DNA from: Macropodus opercularis
Lineage: Eukaryota > Chordata > Actinopteri > Anabantiformes > Osphronemidae
Length of the DNA stretch: 64,000 nt
Assembly (NCBI GenBank): GCA_030770545.1
Contig: CM061097.1
Coordinates: 620,501-684,500 of the forward strand
Direction of reading: 5' to 3'
Positions 1-12,172 of the stretch are shown here, piece by piece. The translations under genes were made by a program, and so were the position numbers. Position 1 is the first letter of the stretch; each line of letters opens with the position of its first letter. The notes beneath the pieces are model-generated. The model saw only the letters and a list, made by a program, of their open reading frames with translations, made no database searches and was not told where the DNA came from.

Positions 1-2107
1 AACAAATTCAAACAAACCTGTCCCAAATGAACTTTACTGACACTTTCAAGTCTTTATCTGACACTGGGACTCTCTGGAGGTGGTCATTTGCACATAAACA
101 CGGCCCTTGCCTATGTTTTTAGTGGTTTGCTGTGTTTTTTGCCGTGGTGAGTTATATGATGGTGATAGTCAGGAAGAACAGCCAGCATCGTAGACTGAGG
201 GTGTCTAGACCAGACTTGGGCTTGGCTGATGTGTCAGATTGTCTGTGGATTGGCAGCAGCTCCTAAACATACACTCTGGACCAGATTCTATTTCCAGCCA
301 GCGTGTTAGCCACACCCTGACCGGTCACATGGACAGTGGCCTCCCTCAACCAGTGAAGCCGGCTGACCGCCGCCTGTCCGGCAGGGGCCGGGACGTTGAG
401 GAAAACGTCCCGTGTCTGGACCAGACTATCATTACGTATATGTATAGTCGCTCTCTTGTGTCTGCGTATTGTTGTGTGGGACCTTTGACGCAGCTGTAAC
501 GGTGAGTGTCCAGCAGGGGAAGGACAGAAATGGGTTACCTGGGTGTCAAGCGGGGCTTTAGCCTCACGCTGGTCTATCTTAACGTGGCACCAGGAGAGCA
601 GTGAGCCTTAAATGTGTCACTGAGCTGAAACATGGCTGTTGGCAGTGTTGTACAAGATCAAAGCAGAACAAAAGCCATCATGACTTGTCATTAAGAGCTG
701 AAATATGCTAGTGAGAATTCAGTCACCCTGCGTATCTTGTAAAAGACAATTTGCTGCTGTGTGTCATCAGCCAATAGGATCGTTCTGGAGAGCAGTCATG
801 CCCAGAGGGTAGTTACATAATCCCTTGGCTCTTCAAGTATGTGTACACTGGAGCAGATAGTAGACTTGAGGATCGGCATCCACCCCTGCCGTAAACTGGG
901 CCAAAGTGGTATTTTATAAATAGCGGTAGCGCGTGGGCTGCTGGGCTGGGCTGTGTGATGTCACTCAAACGCTCCATGGCCACTCCTTGCTTAACTTCCT
1001 GTCGAAAACAATCCCTGCTTGTCTGAGGTTGAGCCTCGGTTCGCGTCACTAGCTCTGGTAAGGTTCACCTTCTAGGATTTCAGTCCGTTCAGAAGTTCTC
1101 TGCTGCAGAGGGACGTAAACCACGAGGCCCACACATGTTGTGGCTAATATCACTCAGAGGTGAACGTAATGAACTGTTGCAGCGTATTGTAGTGTGCCTA
1201 CACGTGAAACGATTTAAATGAGTCATTCAAAATCCTCCATCTCACTCTTCATTACAATTGTTTTTTGACTGACTCACATGCAGCAGACACCTGAGTGAAT
1301 CACTGCTTTCCAACCGCTCGCTGGTTTGTGCTTTGTGTTAGGAGGCCAGAAATTAACTGTTGCTGCTTTATGATTTTTATTGTAACTGTAAAAATAACAG
1401 TTATTCATTAGTACCACAGTTGATTTATTTATTAATTATCAGACATAAAAACAGATATCGCTGGTATTCACTGCATCCTGTATATAATTGCTGCATACAA
1501 TCCATAGCTCAGTCTTTCAGTTTACAAGTTATTTATTGTCCACCTTTAATTTTTTTCTGTTTTTCATTAAATGTAATTAGGTTTAATATTTACAGTTGAC
1601 AGTGTTCCTGCTTCCTATTAAAAGCAGCCACAAAACCAGTGCAACAAGTCCCAGGATGAAGCTCAGACTCCTGTTGCTAAGTTACAGATGAGTGTTTTCC
1701 TATTTTTAGTGCTGAAGACGAGGATTCTCGTTGCAAGAATGTATTTTCATTTGGAAAATGATAATTGTCACAAAATGAATTGTTTCATGGCATTTTGAAC
1801 TACAGTAATTAGATAATAGATTAGAGGAAGCTTAATGCAAAGCTCTCCTCTGGGGTTTGAGAGTAGCTCTGCAATAAGGAGTTGAGGAGCAGGATTTTAT
1901 TTATTCATAATGACTTTTGTTAAGATGAGATGCAGGATGTTTGTGTACATGTTCTGTCGAACAAAAAGCTGTTTTGGTGATTTCAGTAACTTCCCTGATC
2001 ATTTTTTTCCATTCCAGTTCTTTGAGTGGGTGTCTGTGTGTATTCATGTGAGTGTATGTGTGTAGTGTAGTCAAAGATGTCTAAGGTTGTCTGTACCTGT
2101 CTCGTAG
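1..2107 (+). other. bin3 upstream intron sequence, no gene seen
   Basis: This stretch precedes the first recognisable bin3 exon and ends with an acceptor AG at 2106-2107, so it is most simply an intron of bin3. I see no exon with protein similarity, no long open frame and no RNA gene in it. The 5' exons of bin3 lie outside the window. Confidence 0.6.
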
Positions 2108-5100
2108 GTACAGTGGCGTCTTTCCCAGCCTAAATATGGCGGTGAAGCGCCGGGAGCAGGCACTACAGGACTACAAACGGTTGCAGGCCAAAGTGGAGAA
2201 GTACGAAGAGAAAGAGAAAACCGGGCCCGCCATGGTCAAACTACACCAGGTAGCGTGATGCTAACTCCTGCATTGGTGCACGTGTTGATCCAGTACAATG
2301 CTCCGTCTTTCTGCAGAGGAGCAGAGTTCACTGGCTCTTACGTGCTGCACGTATTGTGAATAGAGAGCAGTAAGTGGAAAAAGATACGAATGCTGACTGG
2401 ATATGAACAAAAATAGTTGCGCACATGCATACTGTACATGTGCGCTCCTTCACCCACGCAAGCTACCAGGCTCTCAAGTAGTGCCTTTTCAAAAAGGCAC
2501 TGCTGCACATCTACAGGCACATAATTGAGAATTGTAGACACACACACACACCATGAGGCCACTACTGAAGCACACACATTCACAGATAGCGCTGCAGTGT
2601 TGCCTGTGCTGTTGCCTCTAACACATCCTCACATGGCGAGCCACCCACACACTTTGAGAAAAGCACTGTCAGGGGAACAAAGCCTTGAAGAGGCCTCCAC
2701 ATCCCTGCCCTCTGAATCCCTGCGCACTTAAAGAAATGATCCTGACAAAACACCCGTATACCATTTCCACCGGCATGTGTAGAGACCACACCGTAATGTG
2801 GTAAAACAATATGTAGCAGCTCCCCCTTTCCCTTAATAAACATTCTCACACGTATTCGTCGTGCATCCATAACTCCATGCCTACAGTAGACTACCCACTA
2901 ATACATTCGCACACAGATCAGTGGTGCTGGACTCCACTCGCAGCCAAGTCTGCCCACATTACCCACTCCTCCTCACTGTGGTCGTGATTACAGCCTTTTT
3001 TTACACTGCTTCTCCGTGGGAATTAGGCAAATATCTTTCTGTACAATAAGAAAAGCATGGTAATAATTGTTTAAAGGGTGAATTTAATAAAACTGTAATG
3101 TGTGGTGAGGCCTTGGTGAAAGGTGGGAATGTTCTGTAACGTCAGAGCTCTCCATCTCTCGTTCTCGTCCTCTCTCTCCCACGTCCCAGGCCAGAGAGGA
3201 GCTCCGACCGGTCAAGGAAGATTTCGAAGTCAAGAACAAGCAGCTTCTGGACGAGATGCCCAAATTCTACCACAGTCGTATCGACTACTTCCAGCCCAGC
3301 TTTGAGGCTCTCATCCGGGCCCAGGTTAGTGATCCCCCTAAGATTATGATAAGGATGCCTTCTCTAACCTTAAAGCAGCTGGGTGTCTCATGTTGGTGCC
3401 TCCGTGTCACCTTCTCCAGCCCAGACCTGCCTCGTTGCCTCCGTCCTAATCAGTAAAGTAGATTATTCCAGACTTTCTGACAACGATCACTTATATGAGG
3501 TGCTGTTGAAACAAAAAAGCTAAGTGAACAATGTACATCAGATAACTTTTCCTCAAAGCACAGGTCTCGACTTTTGTTGCGTTTTGATTTTTTGGCTTTG
3601 TGTGGTGCGAAGAGCTTCTATTAGTCACAAAAGCTATTTTGTTCCGTCCACATTGTCTCGATTCACGTAGCTCATGCACATGAATGAGCATCTACACATG
3701 TTTGCACACACGCTCAGAGTCACCCGTGGGTGGTCAGCCTGAGTGGACCTCATCCCCAGCCTCGCTGCATGTGCTCAGTCTCGTCCTCCTCTCCCTTCTC
3801 TCCCGTGGCAGCAGGAAGACACAGACGGTCTTTGTTGTTAATGCAGCGACTGCCGGTGGGGGCTCGGCCTGACGCGTCCACCTGTACAGTTGTTGATGAA
3901 TTCAAACATTGTCTTTAGTTTTTTCTCCTCACTTTTAAATGTTTAACAAAACATAAAACACCACTTTCTCTACACTGAACGCACTGTTCATTATGACTGT
4001 AGAGGTCAGCGTGTGTCCTCTCAGTATAAATATTAAGCAACAATAGCAAATTAAAGCTGTGCTTTCTGTAATGTAGGTGGTCACAGCAGTGTGAGGGTGA
4101 CTCGACTAATTGTGATAGTGGAGCGTCATGGCAGCACACACTGATCTGGTGAACATTACCATCACTGGTCATATGGGCATTTCCGATGGCCCTTTCAACA
4201 AGCCACTTTTGGGAAAAAATATCCGCTTTACCCACACAAACAGCAGTAACCTAATACTTATGGCCCACTCATGTGGTTTAGGTGGCAGATATTGGTGTAA
4301 ACACACTGAGGTCTTTCAGGCTGGGCACTCAGAGACCTATACACGGTGGTTTTTTATCAGCTGACGGTGTCGGATCTGCTCATGACAGACGGAGACAAAT
4401 GTTATTCCCGCGTCAGACGCATGGATCTAATTTATTCCCATTAAACTCAGCCCTTCTCCTGGAACCTGTTGAAAATCAGTATGGGTGTAACGGCCCACAG
4501 CAGGACACACACACTTCCCTTAGAGCACGGAAGAGTGTGCATCGCTGCATGAATAAATATTGAGCTGTGTGTGTATGTGTGGGTTTCAAGGGGTTGTATT
4601 TCCCAGTACTTTCATTCTCTGCCTACTCTTCGGGAGTCTTGTAATGTGATTAAAGTCTATTAATCATCAAAGCAACTCTCTAGGGAGCCTGACTCATGAA
4701 CTAAAGGGAAGAAGCAGAGGTGGGAAGTGTCAAGAAAGCTTTCAGCGAACACTCGCTATCTCTTGTTCAGATTGGATGAGAAACGCAGGGTCACTAACCG
4801 TTGAAACACAGACTTTTTGGGGCTTTGTTGGAGTTGTTTGATATCTGAGGGCTGGCTCTTCTCCTCTTGAATCACTTCTCATTAGCTGGGTTGAAGAGGT
4901 TTGAGACCAGCAGCTTCAGACTTTTGACTCGACGTGAACGCGAGGTTAGGTTGTGCCAGTGGAAAAGAGTTGGAATATAAATGCGAGCTTTTCCCTGAGA
5001 GACATCTAAAAACACTGGATTGTCCCTGTTCATGCCTTACCAGACGTCGGGACTGCTCTTCCTCTACCGTGTCAATCAAGCCATCTTCTCTTTCTGCCCT

Positions 5101-5251
5101 CCAGGTGGTCTATTTTACTGAAATGTACAAAATCTTCAGCGAGTTAACAGACCAGATCGACCAGGCAGGGCTGACGGACGAGCAGAGGGAGAGGGAGACT
5201 GAGGCCAAGCTCAGCGAGCTGCGGGCTCTGTCCATTGTCGCCGATGACTGA
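2108..5251 (+). CDS. bin3: Bridging integrator 3 (BIN3), C-terminal part, three exons
   Basis: The coding exons are 2108-2249, 3190-3324 and 5105-5251, all with AG/GT borders; the stop is TGA at 5249-5251. They encode the C-terminal half of the BAR domain. Recognisable stretches are FPSLNMAVKRREQALQDY, KVEKYEEKEKTGPAM, FYHSRIDYFQPSFEALIRAQ and the terminal LSELRALSIVADD, which match vertebrate BIN3 nearly residue for residue. BIN3 is an N-BAR protein without an SH3 domain, known from the family to bind curved membrane and to work in actin and cytokinesis functions. The 5' exons are outside the window, so this gene is partial here. It runs convergently towards the acyl-CoA synthetase gene. The 3' UTR is about 1 kb and ends near the AATAAA at 6286. 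Confidence 0.95.
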
Positions 5252-6285
5252 GGGAGGAAAGCTGAAAACCGGGAAGGGCTCTTTTCATGCGTCTGAATGG
5301 ACTGCGCTCTGTTCAGGCTCCTCCGTGCCGTAGAAACGGACGGCGGCGGCCTTAACCTGATTATCAGTTGATTTCCTTGCGGCCTCATCGCCCCACCCAT
5401 CCCTCCTGCACCAGGCTCAAATGCCACATCAACCAAGCCATCAACATTACAACAGATCAGCAGCGGAATCGAACGGTTCCCATCAGAGCTAATTAACAGG
5501 GTTACACTTATTGGCTTCAGAGGTACATGCACGCATGTGTTTCAGAAAATGTTTTATTATGTTTTAATATTCAAGCGAAACCGTTCTTATCTTATAGTTT
5601 TTAACACTACACACTGAATGTTATGTAATATGCTTTAGGTTGCCAGCAAAACTTTGCTGGGTCGCTAACTTTAGCCCTGCGCCATGTTGTAGTAGCTTTT
5701 CATTCCAGGTACCTGTGTGTAACGTGCCTACATGGTCCTGACTGTGTTACGTTGACCTCTCAGGCTACGGAGACATGTTTTTGTTTAAGTCCAAATCTCC
5801 TTCCAAAACAAAGGCTGGTGCTCCCTCTAGTGAGAAACGCCGGTCATGACGGTTTCCTTTTCACGCCATCCATCCTTTGTTCTATTGTTGGTCGTTCACA
5901 CCACATGAAGTCGTTTTGAAGGTGGTTTGCTTTTCGGGGTTCTGGACCAAATCCTTCTGCCCTTTGTTCATCTTCAGTGGGTTGGACACACTGGGCCTGT
6001 CTGTTAATGTGCACACAGCAACTGCTCCCATCACGTTGCGGGATCTCTTCTAGGTGTCGTACAATTGGGCTTTTCTTCAGACATGTTTTGACTGTAAACG
6101 CTGAGCTGATGGTCTTTAATCTACATGTGAGTCTATATTTATGAAGGGTTTTCTTTTTTAATTATGAAGAATTTAATTTGTAGCAGTTGATTAACCTCTA
6201 AGAAAAACTCCAATCATGAGCGGGTTTTATTTAGGCTTCTTTGTGTATTACCACTATCACCTGTTAAATGACTATGGTTTAATTA

Positions 6286-6291
6286 AATAAA
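6286..6291 (+). terminator. bin3 poly(A) signal AATAAA
   Basis: A canonical AATAAA lies about 1.03 kb past the bin3 stop codon, in AT-rich sequence. It is the first good hexamer on the plus strand after bin3 and lies about 95 bp from the opposing poly(A) signal of the acsl gene. Confidence 0.6.
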
Positions 6292-6383
6292 TGGCCCTTT
6301 AGAACCTCCACACCTGTGATCTGCATTGGGTTGAATATCTGTCTGAACTGAGGTCATCAGACAGACGTGACCAGTTATGAACC

Positions 6384-6389
6384 TTTATT
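6384..6389 (-). terminator. acsl poly(A) signal AATAAA (minus strand)
   Basis: TTTATT on the plus strand reads AATAAA on the minus strand, about 450 bp downstream of the acsl stop at 6836-6838. It is a plausible 3' end for the acyl-CoA synthetase transcript and nearly abuts the bin3 3' end. Confidence 0.5.
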
Positions 6390-6835
6390 TTTTCTGAATA
6401 CAATTCATACCTACGTTAGTCATTAATTTTTATAAATCATTGCTGGTTGAAACCCTCATTAGATTTAATGTCTAGTTTCAGGTGGGAGTCACGTCATCTT
6501 AGTCCTTCAGAACTGGTAGTTAAACCAGTAATACACATTCATAACCAAGCACGATCCTGAAAAGCTTCATCACAGTGACACAAGGACCCAGCGACTGCAA
6601 AAAATCAATCAGTTCTATGAGCAACAACATCCCAGCTACTCACACCTGCCTCCCTTTAACATTAGCAAAGAAGATAACGCTTTCAGTCCTCGACCTACAT
6701 CATTTATGTCCCCCTAAAATCTGAAACAGCATATTACATGTGAAAGCTTCGTGTTCTCTAACATTTATCCAATTTGATGTAGAGTTGAGCGTTTCCTCTC
6801 CCGGTCTCGTCCATCTTTGTTCCCGTGTGAGTCCT

Positions 6836-9800
6836 TTAACCCGTCTTGCTGTACATGCTTGTTATCTGCTCCTGAAAAGCTCTGCGGATGTCGGTGCGTC
6901 TGCTTTTCAGAGTGGGCGTGAGAAGGCCGTTGGCAACGCTGAACATCTCCGGATGCAAGTAAACGTCTTTCACCTGAAACAAACACACAACAAGTCACAA
7001 CACCAGTTTATATGTGGTCACTAGTTTTCACTTTGAGCCGATTCCTCACTTGCTCCAATGACATCAGTCCTGCTTTCTTCCCCACAGTTTTCATATCTTC
7101 TAAAACTGCCTTCCTGACGTCCTGTTGACAGACAGATACCCAGTAAAAGCTAGATGCAGCATTTATATGAAATCCACTGAGAACCTCTGACGTACTGGAT
7201 TCTGGCACAGCTCCTCATAGGATCCGACGAACCCTCGCTCTTTAGCCCAGTTCACAAACACTTCAGGGTCAGGAACAACTATGCCTACGAGATACGACTG
7301 GAGACATGAAGTGTAGTAAGTAAAGTCACATATTTAACACGTGGACGAGGATCAGCTGATGGAAACGCCGTGGCGCGTTTTACCTGTAAACTGTCTCCGT
7401 GTACGAACACCTGGAGCACAGGAACACTTCGCATGTAAACGTTTTCTACCTTCTCCGGAGCGATGTACTCTCCCTGGGACAACTTAAAGATGTGCTTCTT
7501 CCTGTCAATGATGCGTAGCGTCCCGTTCTGGCAGAGGAGAAGATGCGCATCGAGTCAAACAGAAAACACCACGATGAGGACGGCTGTGCATATTCTTACA
7601 GGAAGCCACTGGCCCACGTCCCCACTGTGCAGCCAGCCATCGCTCTCCAAGGCCTCCGCCGTCTTCTCGGGGTCCTTCAGGTAGCCTTTGAACACGCTGG
7701 GGCCACGGATGCAAATCTAACACAGGAGAAGGCGTCAGCGGGGAGCGAGCTGTAGTCGTCTGTACAGTACGGCCGCTTTATCTCACCTCTCCCTCTCCAT
7801 TCTTAGCATAGTAGTTCATCTCCGGGATGTCAACCAGCTTCACCATGGCACAGGGCAAAGGAGAACCAACGTGACCTGACGGAGACACAGACATACCTGC
7901 TCGGATCGGAGCAGTAGGCACAGCGGCACGTGAAGGTCAAGCTCGTACCTGTGCTCCAGTCTCCTGGCATAGAGAACGTGCAGCCTGCAGTGCACTCTGT
8001 CTGACCGTAGCCCTCGAATATGAGACAGCCAAGAGTGGCTCTGAGGAAGGACAGCACCGTGGGGGAGATGGGAGCCGAAGCCGTCAGGGCGAACCGCACG
8101 TTTCCTCCTAAGCTGGTCTGAAACATGCAAAACAGCACAGTCCTACTGAGGCTCGAGCTCAATTCCATTTCAGCCATTTTCAACCTTGGTCACATTTTCC
8201 CATCGGCACTGGCCACACTAGCTACAGTGAGACGCGTGTTCGCCTGTGTGCATCTCCTCCAATACACTCCTACAGGCCCAATATGCTCTGGGCGGACTTG
8301 GCACCGTTTGCTGGAACAGCCGCGCTTCTGCTGTAAAGTTTGGATGCAAATTTGCTGACGATCTACACGTAGACCTAGACGAGCAAGACGGTGACGGCTG
8401 GTTGTGGATAAGTGTCATTCAAAGCCAGCGACGGAAACTGACCTGAATCCTGTTGAAGACCAGTTTGTCCCACAGACTGTTGTTGCGTACTATCCCGCTC
8501 CGCAGCTCCGCCTGCTTTCTCCTCACAGCGTAGTGAAGCAAAGCCCGTTTCAGCGGCGAAGTCACAGAACCCAGGATCTTCACAGGAATCAGTGATAATC
8601 TACGCGATGCAAGCATAACCAGGAATGATGCCCTGTAAACAGTTTATGGATGCATTCCTGACCTTGTCATAGATGCGATTGAGGAGACGAGGCACGACGG
8701 GGAAGAAGGTGGGCTTGAGAGTTTTAATGTCATCCATCAGCAGAGAGAGGTCTCCTTGGTAGAACCCTACTCTGGCCCCGTGGCAGAACATGGTGACCTG
8801 TGACACAAACGCGTGTCATTCAGGGACTACGCACGAACACGAAACTAAAACAGCCAAAAGACTAGTCACACCTGAATCATCCTCTCAAACATGTGGGCAA
8901 GTGGCAGGTAAGAGATCGACACGTCCTCTCGCTGGATCACAATGGAACCCTGGGAGGAAATGAGGAAAAACAAATGAGCAAAGCACAAAGGAGACATAAA
9001 GCTCCAGCAGCAGCATATGGTGAAGCCTTGCAGGCAATCAGACGCGTTGCATTTTTCAACAGCAGTTAAAGAGCTGATTCTTTACACAGGGGCAATTAGT
9101 TAAAGTGCCTCCCAGCGACAGGGACAATCAAACACTCTATTAATCATACCATTAAACACAGCAGGAGAGGGGGACAGTTTGAGACAAGCACGAGTTTGGG
9201 AAGTGAAGGAAGCTGTTCGCAATTAAACAGGGAGGTGGAAGTAGAGACAGACCTCCATGATCTTAATGACAGAGGAAGTGTTGGAGGCGATGTTGCCGTG
9301 GGTGATCATGGCTCCCTTGGGCTTCCCTGGATAAATAAACAACACATTATTGCAGTGCCCTGTGCAGCAAAGGAAACTAGAGCCGTACCATAAAACACGG
9401 GTCGTTAGTGGGCACTGGAGGACACTGCCCCGATGATGTGAGCGAAGGATAATTATGGAGAGACTGATGAGATCAGACAGTACCTGTGGTTCCACTGGTG
9501 AAGCAAACCACGGCCAGATCCTGGGGCTGGGGCGGCTACAGGAGGCAGCGATAAATATGACAATATGAAAGCAGCTGCCTCCTCTTCCTCAGTGTTAATG
9601 ACTCATTGGACAGAAGCAGCAATAAAACCGTCGGCTGGCACTTAGACACGTACTGCAGCCAGTCTAATGCGATGACACTTGACAGATGAGGAACTCACCA
9701 CAGGATCTTTGAGGTTCTGTCGTCCCAGGGCCTAAGATGAAAAGAGACGTCAGTTTACACATCACAGCTGAATTAAAAGGGAGAAACACGACTGAGTCTG

Positions 9801-11286
9801 CGTCTACTGCTTCCGTCCTCCTCACCATAAGCTGCTCCAGTTTTAAAACCTCCACCTCGCAGTCCTTCGCCTTCTCCAAGAAGGCATCGCTGACATCGTT
9901 GAACAGAACCAGGCAGGAGAGCTTTGGGGTCTGGCCTTTCTCCTTGTTCTCCAACAAACACGCTGCCTTCTCCTCTCGGTCACAGATCACCAGAGAGATC
10001 TCCGCTAGGGCCGACGCAGGGCAGACGGATGAGACAAACGGCACCAGAAGCGCATTTCAGAATGACTTAGTGTGATAGTCCTACAGCACTGAGACCTCAG
10101 GGCTGCGCGTGAGTGGTGGGAGGCGAAAGCAACATGTGCAGGACAGAGCCGGTCCTAAGAAAGACTTTTGTGTCTTACCCAGCTCCAGTATGTGAACCAT
10201 GGCCTCCAAACCCAGTGTGTCATACAGAGGCACCACCGCCATGGAGTACGTGTAGCAGGCCAGCTCTGACATCATCCACTGTCGCCAGCAGAGGGAGACA
10301 AACGCACACAGACTTATCTCCACATCACAGCCAGGTTAGCGTCAACTACGTATGGGACACGTGCAGGTTTAAATCACTAAACCCCACAGCTCACACAGTG
10401 AAGCGCTGAGTTTGTACCTCTGGTCTGTTCTTTGCAAAAATCCCAACAAACTGCTGCGGGTTCGGCTGACAGCCTTTGGCCAACAGCCCCGAACCGAGGG
10501 CCTGCGCCCGCTCCGCCACCTGAAGGATCGGACATATGAGCAGGCTGCGACGTGGAAGAGGTCGCGGCAAGGCACCGACTGAGTAACATACTATCGCACC
10601 TCAGAGTAGGAGATCCACTGGTAGGGCTGACCCGGTTCCCTGAAGCCAAGACACGGGCCATTTCCTGGAGGACACAAAGCAGCGGAGTCAGCAAACACGC
10701 TTCTACTAACTACACACATCAGGACAGCGGCTGCAGAGCCTTCACTAGTCTGCCCAACAGGCCAGAACCGGCCTTCACCGAGCTCCACGCACGGCCGTCA
10801 GTCAGTGTAGACGCTGCCCAGCCACAGCAGCCAGGATGAGGAGGTCGTCTGTGCAGTGCTCGGAACAGTGTAACAGAGGAATAAAGCGTGTGGCACCTGA
10901 GATCTTCAGGCCTCGTTGGAACATGTCGTAGGCCGTCCTCGTGTTCTCGTAGTAAAAATCCAGCAGCGAGTCATCGTCGAGCAGAGCCGAGCGCCTGCAG
11001 CTGGGATCCCCCTACAACGCACACGGCCATCAGCCACCATCCTCCTGCATCCTCCCGCATTCACCCCAACTCCCCGCGAAGCCACACTCACGTTGACGGC
11101 GACCGACTGGGCCTGCAGGTCACAGGGGGGACGCATGGGCCGAGGACGCGTCAGCAGCCAGTACGCCGTGAAGGACGCGAGGGCTCCCAGGCCCAGCAGA
11201 GAGGAGGGGGACGGCACCAGCCTCCAGGCGTCCTCCAAGTCAGGCCCCTTCAGTCCGAGTGACCTGAACCAGTCCTGGAAATGCAT
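6836..11286 (-). CDS. acsl5: Long-chain acyl-CoA synthetase, ACSL5-like
   Basis: There are nineteen coding exons, in transcript order: 11286-11092, 11011-10897, 10664-10600, 10519-10418, 10278-10179, 10004-9826, 9731-9699, 9535-9484, 9326-9253, 8949-8872, 8797-8663, 8577-8443, 8117-7949, 7875-7787, 7716-7600, 7527-7384, 7297-7196, 7121-7050 and 6973-6836. They sum to 2094 nt, or 697 residues, the usual ACSL1/5/6 length. The N-terminus has a membrane anchor (LLGLGALASFTAYWLLT). The AMP-binding P-loop FTSGTTGKPKGAMITHGN spans two exons, followed by FEGYGQTECTAG and the motif GWLHSGDVGQWLPNGTLRII. The enzyme activates long-chain fatty acids to acyl-CoA at ER or mitochondrial membranes. Residues such as SELACYTYSMAVVPLYDTLG, RLLNRIYDKV and VLQVFVHGDSL favour ACSL5 over ACSL1 and ACSL6. 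The teleost acsl2 branch is not excluded, so the symbol is less certain than the family. Confidence 0.85.
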
Positions 11287-11448
11287 AGCTGACGAAGAAC
11301 ACGAGACGGGCCGGTCAGAACCATTGCAGAACACATCAAAGTAATGTTCCACGAACAGGGCTCCTGCCACAAACACCCCGTCCACCAGGTGGCAGCAGGA
11401 GACCGACGGGACCCCGGGACGGACCTCGCGTCCAGCCACAGCAAACAC

Positions 11449-11538
11449 CGGCCTCGTACAACTTAAGGAGGAGAGCGTTGGCCTGAGCTGCTGACACGGG
11501 TCCGTCTGGCAGTTTGCTGCCTTCCACCACATCCCAAG
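11449..11538 (-). other. Candidate coding or 5' UTR exon upstream of acsl
   Basis: A 90-nt segment is bounded on the minus strand by CTTCTGCAG and a GTGTTT donor. It is open in one frame that reads WDVVEGSKLPDGPVSA followed by ANALLLKLYEAG, which looks protein-like. I do not recognise the family and the donor is weak. It could be an upstream acsl exon, an exon of another gene or chance. Confidence 0.2.
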
Positions 11539-11683
11539 CTGCAGAAGACAAACGACAACGAGACGATAGACGCACCAACATTCACTTCAGACAACTGATC
11601 TGTTTTCACAGAGTCTGTGGAAAAAAACCAAATGTATGAAAACGAGCCTTTACTCCAACCGTGTTGGGAAGATTCTGACGTCT

Positions 11684-12172
11684 GGCTACAGGCTGGGGCC
11701 ACTGGAGGACCGGGCCCGGCTACAGGCTGGGGCCACTGGAGGACGGGCCCGGCTACAGGCTGGGGCCACTGGAGGACGGGGCCCGGCTACAGGCTGGGGC
11801 CACTGGAGGACCGGGCCCGGCTACAGGCTGGGGCCACTGGAGGACGGGGCCCGGCTACAGGCTGGGGCCACTGGAGGACGGGGCCCGGCTACAGGCTGGG
11901 GCCACTGGAGGACCGGGCCCGGCTACAGGCTGGGGCCACTGGAGGACCGGGCCCGGCTACAGGCTGGGGCCACTGGAGGACGGGGCCCGGCTACAGGCTG
12001 GGGCCACTGGAGGACGGGGCCCGGCTACAGGCTGGGGCCACTGGAGGACGGGGCCCGGCTACAGGCTGGGGCCACTGGAGGACGGGGCCCGGCTACAGGC
12101 TGGGGCCACTGGAGGACGGGGCCCGGCTACAGGCTGGGGCCACTGGAGGACGGGCCCGGCTACAGGCTGGGC
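11684..12172. repeat. GC-rich minisatellite, 34-bp unit, about 14 copies
   Basis: Tandem copies begin GGCTACAGGCTGGGGCCACT and continue with GGAGGAC(C/G)GGGCCC. Units are 34 bp, or 33 bp in a few copies, with a C/G variant near the 3' end. I count 14 full units and a fifteenth truncated copy. Both strands stay open through the array, which creates spurious long ORFs. The array lies 400-900 bp upstream of the acsl start codon, in the promoter or first-intron side of that gene. Confidence 0.95.

Noticed and set aside
11684..12172. CRISPR-like array
   Set aside because: Units are contiguous tandem copies with no variable spacers, and the genome is eukaryotic. It is a minisatellite.
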